DNA of 64,000 nucleotides, taken from the NCBI RefSeq assembly GCF_014203795.1, contig NZ_JACHJU010000003.1:248001-312000 (forward strand). The letters are read 5' to 3'. This document shows positions 8,583-16,222 of this stretch, in pieces. The notes beneath the pieces were generated by a model. That model was not told where the DNA came from, did not search any database, and worked only from the letters and a program-made list of their open reading frames with translations. Both the position numbers and the translations under genes were made by a program. This DNA is from Streptosporangium album. Its GTDB lineage: Bacteria > Actinomycetota > Actinomycetes > Streptosporangiales > Streptosporangiaceae. How positions within the stretch are numbered: the stretch's first letter is position 1; each line of letters begins with the position of its first letter.

Positions 8583-8993
8583 TCAGCCGGCGAGGGCGGC
8601 TGTGAGGTCCAGTTCCACAAGCTGATCGGTGAAGCCCAGTTGCGCGACGCCGAGCAGCGTGCTGGCCGTGGTGAAAGCCGCCGCGAGCGCCGAACCGGTC
8701 AGACGCCGCCACACGGCGGACAACACGGCGGTGTCGTCGCTGACGACATAGATCACCGACCGGACGACCTGTCCGGGCTCCGCGTCCACGGCGGCCAGCG
8801 CGACCAGGGCGTTGGCCACGACCTGGTCGACCTGGGCATCGATGTCGCCCGTACCGACCACGACCCCCGAACGGTCCAGGGGACATTGGCCGGCGAGAAA
8901 GGCCAACCGGCCCGCCTCGACGACGGTGACGTGGCTGTATCCGGGGGTGCTGTGGAGCTGTTGGGGATTGAGACGGGTGATCGGCTGTGACAT
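8583..8993 (-). CDS. RidA/YjgF/UK114 family protein
   Basis: A 136-residue protein with the trimeric RidA fold signature: TPGYSHVTVVEAGRLAFLAGQ at the start, IDAQVDQVVANALVALAAV in the middle and a C-terminal LVELDLTAAL strand. Family members hydrolyse reactive enamines/imines from PLP enzymes or act on related intermediates. The arginine typical of the active deaminase C-terminal motif (about RVEIEAVA) is not seen; the equivalent region reads DQLVELDLTAAL. The gene stands alone between two gene remnants, so its physiological partner is not evident. Confidence 0.88.
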   Translation of the reverse strand: MSQPITRLNPQQLHSTPGYSHVTVVEAGRLAFLAGQCPLDRSGVVVGTGDIDAQVDQVVANALVALAAVDAEPGQVVRSVIYVVSDDTAVLSAVWRRLTGSALAAAFTTASTLLGVAQLGFTDQLVELDLTAALAG

Positions 8994-9118
8994 GCGTCCG
9001 ATCCTTCCGGAAGCGGCCGTCTCCCCGCGACCCGTTTTCCACCTCCACGACGCGGCCCCTCAACCGGATGAAGTGATCGGCCCGGACCGCCGTGTACTCG
9101 TGACGGTCCCCTGCCAAG

Positions 9119-9373
9119 CGGTACCGGCCCACCTCGTCGCGCTCGCACCTGCCCGGCGTCGACGCCGGGCGTCTCACCGTCGTCGCCGACGGGCAGCCGG
9201 CCGGATGGGTGAGATGGTTCCAGAACACCTGGGGGCCGGTGCACACCTCGTGGTGCTGGGCCATCGCCATCTCCGTGTTCGCCGCCCATCGGGGCAAGGG
9301 CGTCGGCACCCACGCCCAGTGGCGCGACGGAGGCCGGCACGACCAGGTGCTGTACTCGATCCTGCGGGGCTGA
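9119..9373 (+). pseudogene. GNAT acetyltransferase remnant with internal deletion
   Basis: In the frame ending at TGA 9371-9373 the text is GRLTVVADGQPAGWVRWFQ, then NTWGPVHTSWCWAIAISVF, AAHRGKGVGTHAQ and finally WRDGGRHDQVLYSILRG. The first parts match the central beta strands and the acetyl-CoA loop (R/Q-x-x-G-x-G/A, here HRGKGVGT) of GNAT N-acetyltransferases. The last part matches the usual C-terminal strand (WRDEVLYSxL). The 40 or so residues that normally lie between (helix after the CoA loop, the N-rich strand, the EKxGF segment) are absent, as is a proper N-terminus. The frame is closed by a stop at 9101-9103. Confidence 0.72.
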
Positions 9374-9494
9374 CGGCCCGAGACCGCTCCGGCCCGGACG
9401 GCACCGGCGGGAACCCGGTCAGGCGCAACCGGTTCCGCAGACCACCTCCGGGCGGGCGCCGGCGGTCACCGGAGCCGTCGCGCGGTGCGAACGT

Positions 9495-10640
9495 TCAGCC
9501 CTTGGCGAGCGCGCGGCCGATCACCACGCGCTGGACCTGGTTGGTGCCCTCGACGATCTGCAGGACCTTGGCCTCCCGCATGTAACGCTCGACCGGGAAA
9601 TCCTCGACATAGCCGTAGCCGCCCAGGACCTGAACGGCGTCGGTGGTGACCTTCATGCACATGTCGGTGGCGAACAGCTTGGCCATCGCGGCCTGCGTGC
9701 CGTACGGCCGGCCCGCGTCGCGCAGGCGGGCGGCGTCCAGGTAGAGGGCGCGGGCGGCGGCGACCTGGGTGGCCATGTCGGCGAGCATGAAACCGACCCC
9801 CTGGAAATCGACGATGCGCGAGCCGAACTGGCGGCGCTCCCTGGCGTAGGCACAGGCCGCGTCGAGGGCGGCCTGGGCCACGCCGACGGCGCAGGCGGCG
9901 ATGCCGAGCCTGCCGCCGTCGAGGGCGGCCATGGCGATGCGGAAGCCCTCCCCCTCGGCGCCCAGCAGCGCGTCGGGGGCGAGCCGTACCGAGTCGAAGC
10001 GCACCTGGGCGGTCGGTGAGGACTTCATCCCCATCTTCCGCTCGGGTCTGCCGAACGACAGCCCCTCGGTCCCGGCGGGAACGTGGAAGCAGGAGATGCC
10101 GCGCCCGCCGTCGTCCGCGGTGCGGGCCATCAGGGTGTAGAAGTCGGCGGCGCCCCCGTGGGTGATCCAGGCCTTGACCCCGTCCACGGTGTAGCCGTCG
10201 CTGCCGGCGACGGCGCGGGTGACCAGGGCGGCGGCGTCGGACCCGGACTGGGGCTCCGACAGGCAGTAGGCGCCCAGCGACTCGCCGCCGAGCATCGAAG
10301 GCAGCAGCGCGGCGCGCTGCTCGGGGGTGCCGTAGGCGGCGACCGGGAAGCACGACAGGGTGTGCACCGACAGGCCGAGGCCGACCGCCAGCCAGCCGGC
10401 GGCGAGCTCCTCGATCATCTGGAGATAGACCTCGTACGGCTGCGCCGCACCACCGTGCTCCTCGGGGTAGGGCAGTCCGAGCAGCCCTGCCCGGCCGAGG
10501 GTGGTGAACACCTCACGGGGGAAGCGCCCGGCGGACTCGTCGGCCGACGCCCGGGGCACCACTTCCTTGGCGATCAGATCACGGACCAGCTCCAGCAGGT
10601 CGTGAGCCTCGGCGGTCGGCAGCATGCGCTCAACGGTCAA
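9495..10640 (-). CDS. Acyl-CoA dehydrogenase
   Basis: A 381-residue flavoenzyme of the acyl-CoA dehydrogenase family, which introduces a trans-2,3 double bond into acyl-CoA in fatty-acid or branched-chain catabolism. All three domains are present: an N-terminal helical domain, the middle beta domain with CLSEPQSGSDAAALVTRA and WITHGG, and the C-terminal helical domain with FGSRIVDFQGVGFMLADMA, then GGYGYVEDFPVERYMREAK and IVEGTNQVQRVVIGR. The glutamate in VEGTNQ is where the general catalytic base sits in the short-chain enzymes. The TTG at 10640 has GGAG 9 nt upstream; the ATG at 10625 is an alternative. The chain-length specificity cannot be assigned. Confidence 0.93.
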   Translation of the reverse strand: MTVERMLPTAEAHDLLELVRDLIAKEVVPRASADESAGRFPREVFTTLGRAGLLGLPYPEEHGGAAQPYEVYLQMIEELAAGWLAVGLGLSVHTLSCFPVAAYGTPEQRAALLPSMLGGESLGAYCLSEPQSGSDAAALVTRAVAGSDGYTVDGVKAWITHGGAADFYTLMARTADDGGRGISCFHVPAGTEGLSFGRPERKMGMKSSPTAQVRFDSVRLAPDALLGAEGEGFRIAMAALDGGRLGIAACAVGVAQAALDAACAYARERRQFGSRIVDFQGVGFMLADMATQVAAARALYLDAARLRDAGRPYGTQAAMAKLFATDMCMKVTTDAVQVLGGYGYVEDFPVERYMREAKVLQIVEGTNQVQRVVIGRALAKG

Positions 10641-10671
10641 CTCTGCTCACTCCAGATCATGGATGTAAACG

Positions 10672-10710
10672 ACAATCGGGGTGACCGGGATCACCGATCA
10701 CCCCGATTGT
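10672..10710. repeat. 13-bp inverted repeat between peptidase and acyl-CoA dehydrogenase genes
   Basis: Perfect arms acaatcggggtga (10672-10684) and tcaccccgattgt (10698-10710) with a 13-nt spacer. It lies 8 nt beyond the peptidase stop and about 30 nt before the acyl-CoA dehydrogenase start, all on the minus strand. It could be a terminator for the peptidase or an operator for the dehydrogenase. There is no clear T-tract, and the AT-containing arms and wide spacer leave the operator reading open. Confidence 0.6.
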
Positions 10711-10718
10711 GACACTTG

Positions 10719-11828
10719 TTATACGATGACGAGCTCGCGAGGCCGGTGGTTGACCCGCTCGCCTCCCTCCTCGGTACAGATGAGGATGTCCTCGATGCGG
10801 GCGCCGTGGGCTCCGTGCAGGTAGATGCCCGGCTCGACGGAGAAGGCGAAGCCCGGCGCCAGCGGCTCGGCGTTGCCCGCGACGATGTAGGGCTCCTCGT
10901 GGGTCTCCAGGCCGATGCCGTGGCCGGTGCGGTGGATGAAGTGCTCCCCGTAGCCCTCGGCGGTGATCACCTCGCGGGCGGCGGCGTCGATCGCCTCGCA
11001 CGGAACGCCGGGCCGCACGGCCTCGCAGGCGGCCTCCTGGGCGCGCTGGAGCACCTCGTAGTACTTCGCGAAGTCGGAAGGGGGCTCTCCCACGGAGTAG
11101 ACCCGGGTGGAGTCGGAGCAGTAGCCGCTGGGCATCTGGCCGCCGATGTCGATCACGACCGGCTCGCCCGCCTGGATGACCCGGTCGGACAGCTCGTGGT
11201 GCGGGCTGGCGCCGTTGGGCCCGGAGCCGACGATGACGAAGTCGACGGTCGAGTGCCCCGCCGCGATGATCGCCTCGGCGATGTCCCTGCCGACCTCACG
11301 CTCCGTACGGCCGGCCCGCAGGAAGCCGGGCACCTGGGCGTGCACGGCGTCGATCGCGGCGCCCGCCTCACGTAGCGCGGCCACCTCGGCCGGGCTCTTG
11401 CGCATGCGCAGCCCCCGCAGGACGGTCCCGGCGAGCACCTGCTCCGCCCCGGGGATCGCATCGCGGAAGCGCAACGACTGCATCGCCCACATGCGGTCGG
11501 CCAGGCCCACCTTGGCGACCGCGCCCAGACGCGCGCCGACCGCCGCGTAGGGGTCGTCGGTCTCGTCCCAGGGCACGAACTCGATGCCGAGCCTCGACGC
11601 CGGCGAGTGTTCGGCGGCGGCCAGCTCCAGACGGGGCACCATGAGGAAGGCGTCGCCCTCGGCCGGCAACACCAGGCAGGTGAGCCGCTCCAGCGGCAAC
11701 GCCTCGTAACCGGTCACATAACGGAGGTCGGGGCTCGGCGTCAGGAGCAGCGCGCCGAGGCCGGCGGCGGCGGTCGCCTCCTGGGCGGCGGCCAGACGGG
11801 CAACGGGATACAGGTCAGAAGACTCCAT
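10719..11828 (-). CDS. Xaa-Pro aminopeptidase/prolidase family (M24) peptidase
   Basis: A 369-residue cytosolic metallopeptidase of the pita-bread fold. The five metal ligands can be placed: two Asp in VIDIGGQMPSGYCSDSTR, His in HRTGHGIGLETHEEP, and Glu residues in FSVEPGIYL and ARIEDILI. A creatinase-like N-terminal domain (LLTPSPDLRYVTGYEALPLERL) precedes the catalytic domain. These enzymes cleave X-Pro bonds. The ATG at 11828 gives MESSDLYPVARLAAAQE; a GTG at 11834 is nearly equivalent and neither has a strong Shine-Dalgarno. From memory, an M24 peptidase gene also sits near a 5'-3' exonuclease gene and helY in Mycobacterium, and the same neighbours occur here. Confidence 0.93.
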   Translation of the reverse strand: MESSDLYPVARLAAAQEATAAAGLGALLLTPSPDLRYVTGYEALPLERLTCLVLPAEGDAFLMVPRLELAAAEHSPASRLGIEFVPWDETDDPYAAVGARLGAVAKVGLADRMWAMQSLRFRDAIPGAEQVLAGTVLRGLRMRKSPAEVAALREAGAAIDAVHAQVPGFLRAGRTEREVGRDIAEAIIAAGHSTVDFVIVGSGPNGASPHHELSDRVIQAGEPVVIDIGGQMPSGYCSDSTRVYSVGEPPSDFAKYYEVLQRAQEAACEAVRPGVPCEAIDAAAREVITAEGYGEHFIHRTGHGIGLETHEEPYIVAGNAEPLAPGFAFSVEPGIYLHGAHGARIEDILICTEEGGERVNHRPRELVIV

Positions 11829-12005
11829 TGTCACGCCAACCAATCTAATCCCGGACGCGTCACCATCACACATGGCCCCGGAGGCTGAGAGAAAGTCCAG
11901 GAAAAAGTAGCCGGACCGGCCACGACATCACTACACTCTGTCAAAGGACGATCACATTTTGTCGACAGAATGTCCGTAAGACCCCACATTTTGAGAGCGA
12001 GCTAC

Positions 12006-13280
12006 ATGGTCGGCGTAGTGGGCGGCCACCAGCCCCCCCTCCACCCACGAAACGACCACGTGACCGGTTCCGCCCCGCTGACCGCGGCAGAGATGGTGCA
12101 GCGGTTGCGCGGAGAGCTGGACGAGCACATGGCCGTGGAACGACAACTCCTCACCGCGCGGCTGGCACACGCCGAGCGACTCGGCAACCTCGGCTGGGCC
12201 GAGTGGGATCTTCAGACCGGAGAGTCCACCTGGTCCGACCAGACCTATGCCATCTTCGGGCGTGATCCCGGCGAGGGCCCCATCCGCCTGCGCGACCTGG
12301 CCGGCCGCGTCGAGGCGGCCGACCGTACGGAGCTGGACCAGCTGATCCGGACCGTGGTGCACGGCGCCGCGTCCGGACAGGCCGAGTTCCGCATCCACCG
12401 CCGGGGAGAGGTCCGCAACCTACGTGCGGCCCTCGACCTCGTGACGACCGGTGGGCACAGCGCCGTGCACGGAGTGATCCAGGACATCACCGGCCGCCGC
12501 CGCGCTGAGCGGGTCATGTCCGAGTCCCGGCGTCAGCTCCTGGAGGTGCGCGAGCAGGCGGCCGAGGACCGGCACCTCAGCGGGGCGCTGCGGGACGCGA
12601 TCATGCCCGATCTCGGGGGCGCCGCCGACCTGCCCAACACGCAGATCAAAGTCCGTTACGTTCCGGCGGGCAGGCAGGGCGGCCTCGGCGGCGACTGGTA
12701 TGACGCCACCGTCCTACCCGACGGCCGGGTGGTGCTGACCATCGGCGACGTGGCCGGGCACAGCCTGCCCGCCATCGCCCAGATGTCACGGCTCCGGCAC
12801 GCGCTCGTCGGCCTGGCGATGACGGGTGAGTCCTCCGACAAGCTGCTGACCTGGCTCAACGTCCTGGTCATGCACCGGCTGGCGGAGACCACCGCGACCG
12901 CGCTCATCGGCCACCTCGATCCCGTCACCGGCCTGTTCACCTGGAGCCAGGCCGGTCATCCCGCACCGATCCTGATCCGGGACGGGATGGCCGTCCAGCT
13001 CGATCCGCCCAGCGGGGTGCTGCTGGGCGCCACGCTCGCGGTTCCGTACGAACCGGCCAGTGTGGAGCTGCGCGCGGGGGATCTGCTGCTGCTGTTCACC
13101 GACGGGCTGGTCGAGCGGCGGTCCCGCGACATCGACGAGGGGCTCGCGCTGGCCTTGGCCGCGGCGGCGGACATCACCGGAGACGACCTGGAGACGGGAC
13201 TGGACCGGCTGATCCAGGCGGTCGGCGGCCCGAACCCCGAAGACGACACCTGCGTGCTCGCGATCGGAGTGCTTGGTTAA
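12006..13280 (+). CDS. PAS-domain SpoIIE-type protein serine phosphatase
   Basis: About 424 residues from the ATG at 12006; ATG 11970 and GTG 12060 are other possible starts. The N-terminal third is a PAS fold (LGWAEWDLQTGESTWSDQTY, then IHRRGEVRNLRAALDLV and GVIQDITGRRRAER). A helical linker follows, then a PPM/SpoIIE phosphatase domain with GLGGDWYDA, LTIGDVAGHSLPAIAQMSRL, LLLLFTDGLVERR and EDDTCVLAIGV, which carry the metal-binding aspartates. In actinobacteria such proteins dephosphorylate anti-anti-sigma factors. No partner anti-sigma gene is in the window. The stop codon lies inside a 15-bp tandem duplication shared with the next gene's leader. Confidence 0.9.
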   Translation: MVGVVGGHQPPLHPRNDHVTGSAPLTAAEMVQRLRGELDEHMAVERQLLTARLAHAERLGNLGWAEWDLQTGESTWSDQTYAIFGRDPGEGPIRLRDLAGRVEAADRTELDQLIRTVVHGAASGQAEFRIHRRGEVRNLRAALDLVTTGGHSAVHGVIQDITGRRRAERVMSESRRQLLEVREQAAEDRHLSGALRDAIMPDLGGAADLPNTQIKVRYVPAGRQGGLGGDWYDATVLPDGRVVLTIGDVAGHSLPAIAQMSRLRHALVGLAMTGESSDKLLTWLNVLVMHRLAETTATALIGHLDPVTGLFTWSQAGHPAPILIRDGMAVQLDPPSGVLLGATLAVPYEPASVELRAGDLLLLFTDGLVERRSRDIDEGLALALAAAADITGDDLETGLDRLIQAVGGPNPEDDTCVLAIGVLG

Positions 13281-13295
13281 GGAGTGCTTGGTTAA
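13266..13295 (+). repeat. 15-bp tandem duplication at the gene junction
   Basis: The unit ggagtgcttggttaa occurs twice back to back (13266-13280 and 13281-13295). The first copy ends with the stop codon of the phosphatase gene. The second repeats the same text and ends immediately before the ATG of the exonuclease gene, so its GGAG serves as that gene's likely Shine-Dalgarno. Confidence 0.95.
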
Positions 13296-14216
13296 ATGGT
13301 CGGCATGCCCGGGCTGATGCTTCTCGACACCCCTTCTCTCTACTTCCGCGCCTTCTACGGCGTGCCGGAGTCGATCACCGCTCCCGACGGGATGCCGGTC
13401 AACGCGATCCGCGGTCTCATCGACATGATCGCCATGTTGGTCCGGCAGCACTCCCCCGGCGAGCTGGTGGCGTGCATGGACGCCGACTGGCGCCCGGCCT
13501 TCCGCGTCACGGCGATCCCGACCTACAAGGCGCACCGGGTCGCCTCGGGCGACGTCGAGGAGATCCCCGACACGCTCGCCCCGCAGGTGCCGGTGATCGA
13601 GCGGGTGCTCGACGCGGTGGGCATCGCCCGCGTCGGCGTGCCCGGCTACGAAGCCGACGACGTGATGGGCACGCTCGCCGTCCGGTCCAAGGGGCCGGTC
13701 GACATCGTCACCGGCGATCGGGACATGTTCCAGCTGGTGGACGACGCCCAGCCCATCCGTGTCCTCTACACGGCGAGGGGGGTCAAGAACCTCGAGCTCG
13801 TCGACGAGGCCGCCGTGGCCGCCAAGTACGGTGTTCCCGGCCGTTCCTACGCCGACTTCGCCACCCTGCGCGGCGACCCCAGCGACGGCCTGCCCGGCGT
13901 TCCGGGAGTCGGTGACAAGACCGCGGCCGCGCTGATCACCCGCTTCGGTTCACTGGAGGCTCTGCTCGGAGCCGTGGACTCCGGCGGCGACCTGACCGCC
14001 GGCCAGCGCGCCAAGCTGAGCGCGGCCCGCGACTACCTCCGGGTCGCCCCCGTTGTGGTCCAGGTCGCCCGGGACGTGCCGGTCCCGGAGTTGGATCTCG
14101 CCCTTCCCACCACGGCGCACGATCCGCAGGCCCTGGCCGCCCTGGCCGGACGCTACGGTCTGGACGGCCCCCTGGGCCGCCTGGCGGACGCGCTCTCACC
14201 GACGTCCCCGAGCTGA
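13296..14216 (+). CDS. 5'-3' exonuclease (PolA N-terminal domain-like)
   Basis: A 306-residue stand-alone flap/5' exonuclease of the T5/PolI family. Acidic metal-binding motifs are visible (LLDTPSLYFRAFYG at the start, VACMDADWRPAFR, GYEADDVMGTLA, IVTGDRDMFQLV), followed by the helix-3-turn-helix region DPSDGLPGVPGVGDKTAAALI (about residues 196-216). It removes RNA primers or 5' flaps during replication and repair. The ATG at 13296 follows directly on the duplicated GGAG leader; ATG 13305 is an alternative. Confidence 0.93.
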   Translation: MVGMPGLMLLDTPSLYFRAFYGVPESITAPDGMPVNAIRGLIDMIAMLVRQHSPGELVACMDADWRPAFRVTAIPTYKAHRVASGDVEEIPDTLAPQVPVIERVLDAVGIARVGVPGYEADDVMGTLAVRSKGPVDIVTGDRDMFQLVDDAQPIRVLYTARGVKNLELVDEAAVAAKYGVPGRSYADFATLRGDPSDGLPGVPGVGDKTAAALITRFGSLEALLGAVDSGGDLTAGQRAKLSAARDYLRVAPVVVQVARDVPVPELDLALPTTAHDPQALAALAGRYGLDGPLGRLADALSPTSPS

Positions 14217-14323
14217 ACCGGCGTCTCCGTCCAGACCCGGCCAGGGCCGCGGCGCCGGCCGTCACCTGCCCCTGAGAGCCGCCGGTGGGGGTCGGCAGGA
14301 CGGGTGGCGGTAGGTTGATTGCC

Positions 14324-15751
14324 GTGTCTCCCAAGAGCATCCGGGTGTCCGGAGCGTCCCACCCCCGGCTCGACGACGGTTTCGAGCGGATCCGCCGGGA
14401 GCTGAAGCTGCCCGGCGAGTTCCCCCAGACCGTGACCGACGAGGCCGAGTGGGTCGCCCAGGTTCCCGCGCTGCCCGCACTGGACCGGACCGAGCTGCCG
14501 TTGATCACCATCGACCCGCCCGGTTCCATGGACCTGGACCAGGCCATGCACCTGGAGGAGCGCCCCGGCGGTTACCGCGTCTGGTACGCCATCGCCGACG
14601 TCGCGGCGTTCGTACGGCCGGGCGGGGCGATCGACACCGAGGCCCGTAGCCGTGGTGAGACCGTCTACATGCCCGACCATCGGGTGCCGCTGCACCCGGC
14701 GATCCTGTCGGAGGGCGCCGCCAGCCTGCTGCCGGGGGTCACCAGGCCCGCCGCGCTGTGGTGCGTCGATCTGGACGCCGAGGGTCGGATCGTGGGCGCC
14801 GACGTGGCCCGGGCTCTGGTACGCAGCCGGGAGCGGCTGGACTACGACTACGTGCAGGCGGCGGTGGACACCGGCACCGCCGATGGCACGTTGCGGCTGC
14901 TGTCCGAGATCGGCCGGCTCCGGCTCGCGCTGGAACGGGCCAGGGGCGGGGTCACCCTGCCCACGCCCGAGCAGGAGGTCGTCCCCGACTCCGGCGGCTA
15001 CCGGGTGGAGCTGCGCGCCTCGCTGGAGGCCGAGACCTGGAACGCGCAGATCTCGCTGCTCACCGGCATGGCCGCCGCCTCGATGATGCTGGACGCCGAG
15101 ATCGGCCTGCTGCGCGTGCTCCCGCCCGCCCCCGCCGAGCAGGTCGCTCAGATGCGCCGGGTGGCCGCCGCGCTCGGCGTGCCGTGGCCGGAGGACGCCA
15201 CTTACGGCGACGTCGTGTACGGGCTCGACCCGAAGGTCCCCCAGCAGGCGGCGTTCCTGGAGGAGTCCACGGCCCTGCTGCGCGGGGCCGGGTATGTGGC
15301 CTTCAACGGCGAGCCGCCCGCCCAGGCGGACCATGCGGCGGTGGCCGCGCCGTACGCACACGTGACCGCGCCGCTGCGCCGTCTCATCGACCGCTACGCC
15401 ACCGAGATCTGCCTGTCGATCGCGGCGGGTGAGCCGGTCCCCGAGGAGATCCAGAAGGCCATGGGCGAACTGCCCGGCATCATGCACACGACCGGGCTGC
15501 GCGCCGGCGCCGTCGAGCGGGCGTGTGTGGACCTCGTGGAGGCGTTCGTGCTGCGCGAGCGGGTGGGCCGGACGTTCGACGCGGTGGTGATCGACGTGGA
15601 CGACAGGCACGCGTGGGGACAGGTTCAGATCACCGATCCCGCGGTGGTGGCCCGCTGTGACGGCGAGGGGCTTGAACTGGGCAAGCCGGTCCAGGTGAGG
15701 TTGACACGCGCCGACCCGGCTACCCGTGAGGTCCGATTCAGCCTGGCCTGA
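14324..15751 (+). CDS. RNB-domain ribonuclease (RNase II/R superfamily)
   Basis: A 475-residue protein; I chose the GTG at 14324 (VSPKSIRVSGASHPRLDDGF). The RNB core is recognisable: LITIDPPGSMDLDQAMHLEE (about residues 61-80), VWYAIADVAAFVRPGG, VYMPDHRVPLHP, SEGAASLLPG and, late, HAAVAAPYAHVTAPLRRLIDRY. The family degrades RNA 3' to 5' using an Asp cluster. Here the cluster reads D-x5-D-x-D-Q: the fourth Asp of E. coli RNase II (D210) is glutamine. I recall the same DLDQA text in other actinobacterial members, so it is probably a subfamily trait. N-terminal cold-shock domains are absent; a short C-terminal S1-like region may be present. Confidence 0.9.
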   Translation: MSPKSIRVSGASHPRLDDGFERIRRELKLPGEFPQTVTDEAEWVAQVPALPALDRTELPLITIDPPGSMDLDQAMHLEERPGGYRVWYAIADVAAFVRPGGAIDTEARSRGETVYMPDHRVPLHPAILSEGAASLLPGVTRPAALWCVDLDAEGRIVGADVARALVRSRERLDYDYVQAAVDTGTADGTLRLLSEIGRLRLALERARGGVTLPTPEQEVVPDSGGYRVELRASLEAETWNAQISLLTGMAAASMMLDAEIGLLRVLPPAPAEQVAQMRRVAAALGVPWPEDATYGDVVYGLDPKVPQQAAFLEESTALLRGAGYVAFNGEPPAQADHAAVAAPYAHVTAPLRRLIDRYATEICLSIAAGEPVPEEIQKAMGELPGIMHTTGLRAGAVERACVDLVEAFVLRERVGRTFDAVVIDVDDRHAWGQVQITDPAVVARCDGEGLELGKPVQVRLTRADPATREVRFSLA

Positions 15752-15823
15752 GGGCACCGGCCACCCGGTGGCTGCCGAACCGCAGGCCGATGCGCCGGGC
15801 CGCCCGTGCGCCTGGACAGCCCA

Positions 15824-15856
15824 GAGGCCGCGTCCGGGGGGCTCGGACGCGGCCTC
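15824..15856. terminator. Bidirectional terminator hairpin
   Basis: A perfect 13-bp stem, gaggccgcgtccg (15824-15836) and cggacgcggcctc (15844-15856) with a 7-nt loop, lies between the convergent ribonuclease gene and the small membrane-protein gene. The position suits termination of both. Confidence 0.8.
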
Positions 15857-15876
15857 GGCCACAGGAGAGTGGCGAC

Positions 15877-16044
15877 TTACCTCTTCAGGCTCCACCCCGT
15901 GCCGACACCCGCCAGGTGCAACGCGACCGCGACCAGTCCCAGGAGGACGAGCGTGGCGACGGTCACGACGCTGCCGACGGCCACGCCGGCGAGCTGGAAG
16001 ATCAGTGCGAGGGCGAAGAGAAGTGCGGCGACGAGAGCTAACAT
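15877..16044 (-). CDS. Small membrane protein, 55 residues
   Basis: The ATG at 16044 is preceded by GAGGAGG with 6 nt spacing, which is one of the best Shine-Dalgarno sites in the window, so I take it over upstream starts. The protein is almost entirely two hydrophobic segments (MLALVAALLFALALIFQLAG and VGSVVTVATLVLLGLVAVAL) followed by a short polar tail ending WSLKR. I do not recognise a named family. Small two-helix membrane proteins near helY are seen in other actinomycetes, but that is memory and not tested. Confidence 0.75.
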   Translation of the reverse strand: MLALVAALLFALALIFQLAGVAVGSVVTVATLVLLGLVAVALHLAGVGTGWSLKR

Positions 16045-16175
16045 TCCTACCTCCTCGGGCAGGGGTCCAAAAGGGTCCGCCATGGGGATGTCCATCGCGG
16101 AGACCCCGGAAACGGCCCTCAAGGTGACGTTACGCGCACAAATCGTCACAAGGTATTGACCGGGCGGCCAGTTGG

Positions 16176-16204
16176 TCCCGGGCCCACGGGAACCGGGCCC
16201 GGGA
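16176..16204. terminator. Hairpin after helY
   Basis: A perfect 10-bp inverted repeat, tcccgggccc (16176-16185) and gggcccggga (16195-16204) with a 9-nt loop, begins 18 nt downstream of the helY stop on the minus strand. Confidence 0.7.
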
Positions 16205-16222
16205 AGCCGGCGGGAGCCGATC

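Noticed and set aside
14153..15895. Long minus-strand frame across the RNB nuclease gene
   Set aside because: Shadow of the real gene; no recognisable domain and low-complexity composition.
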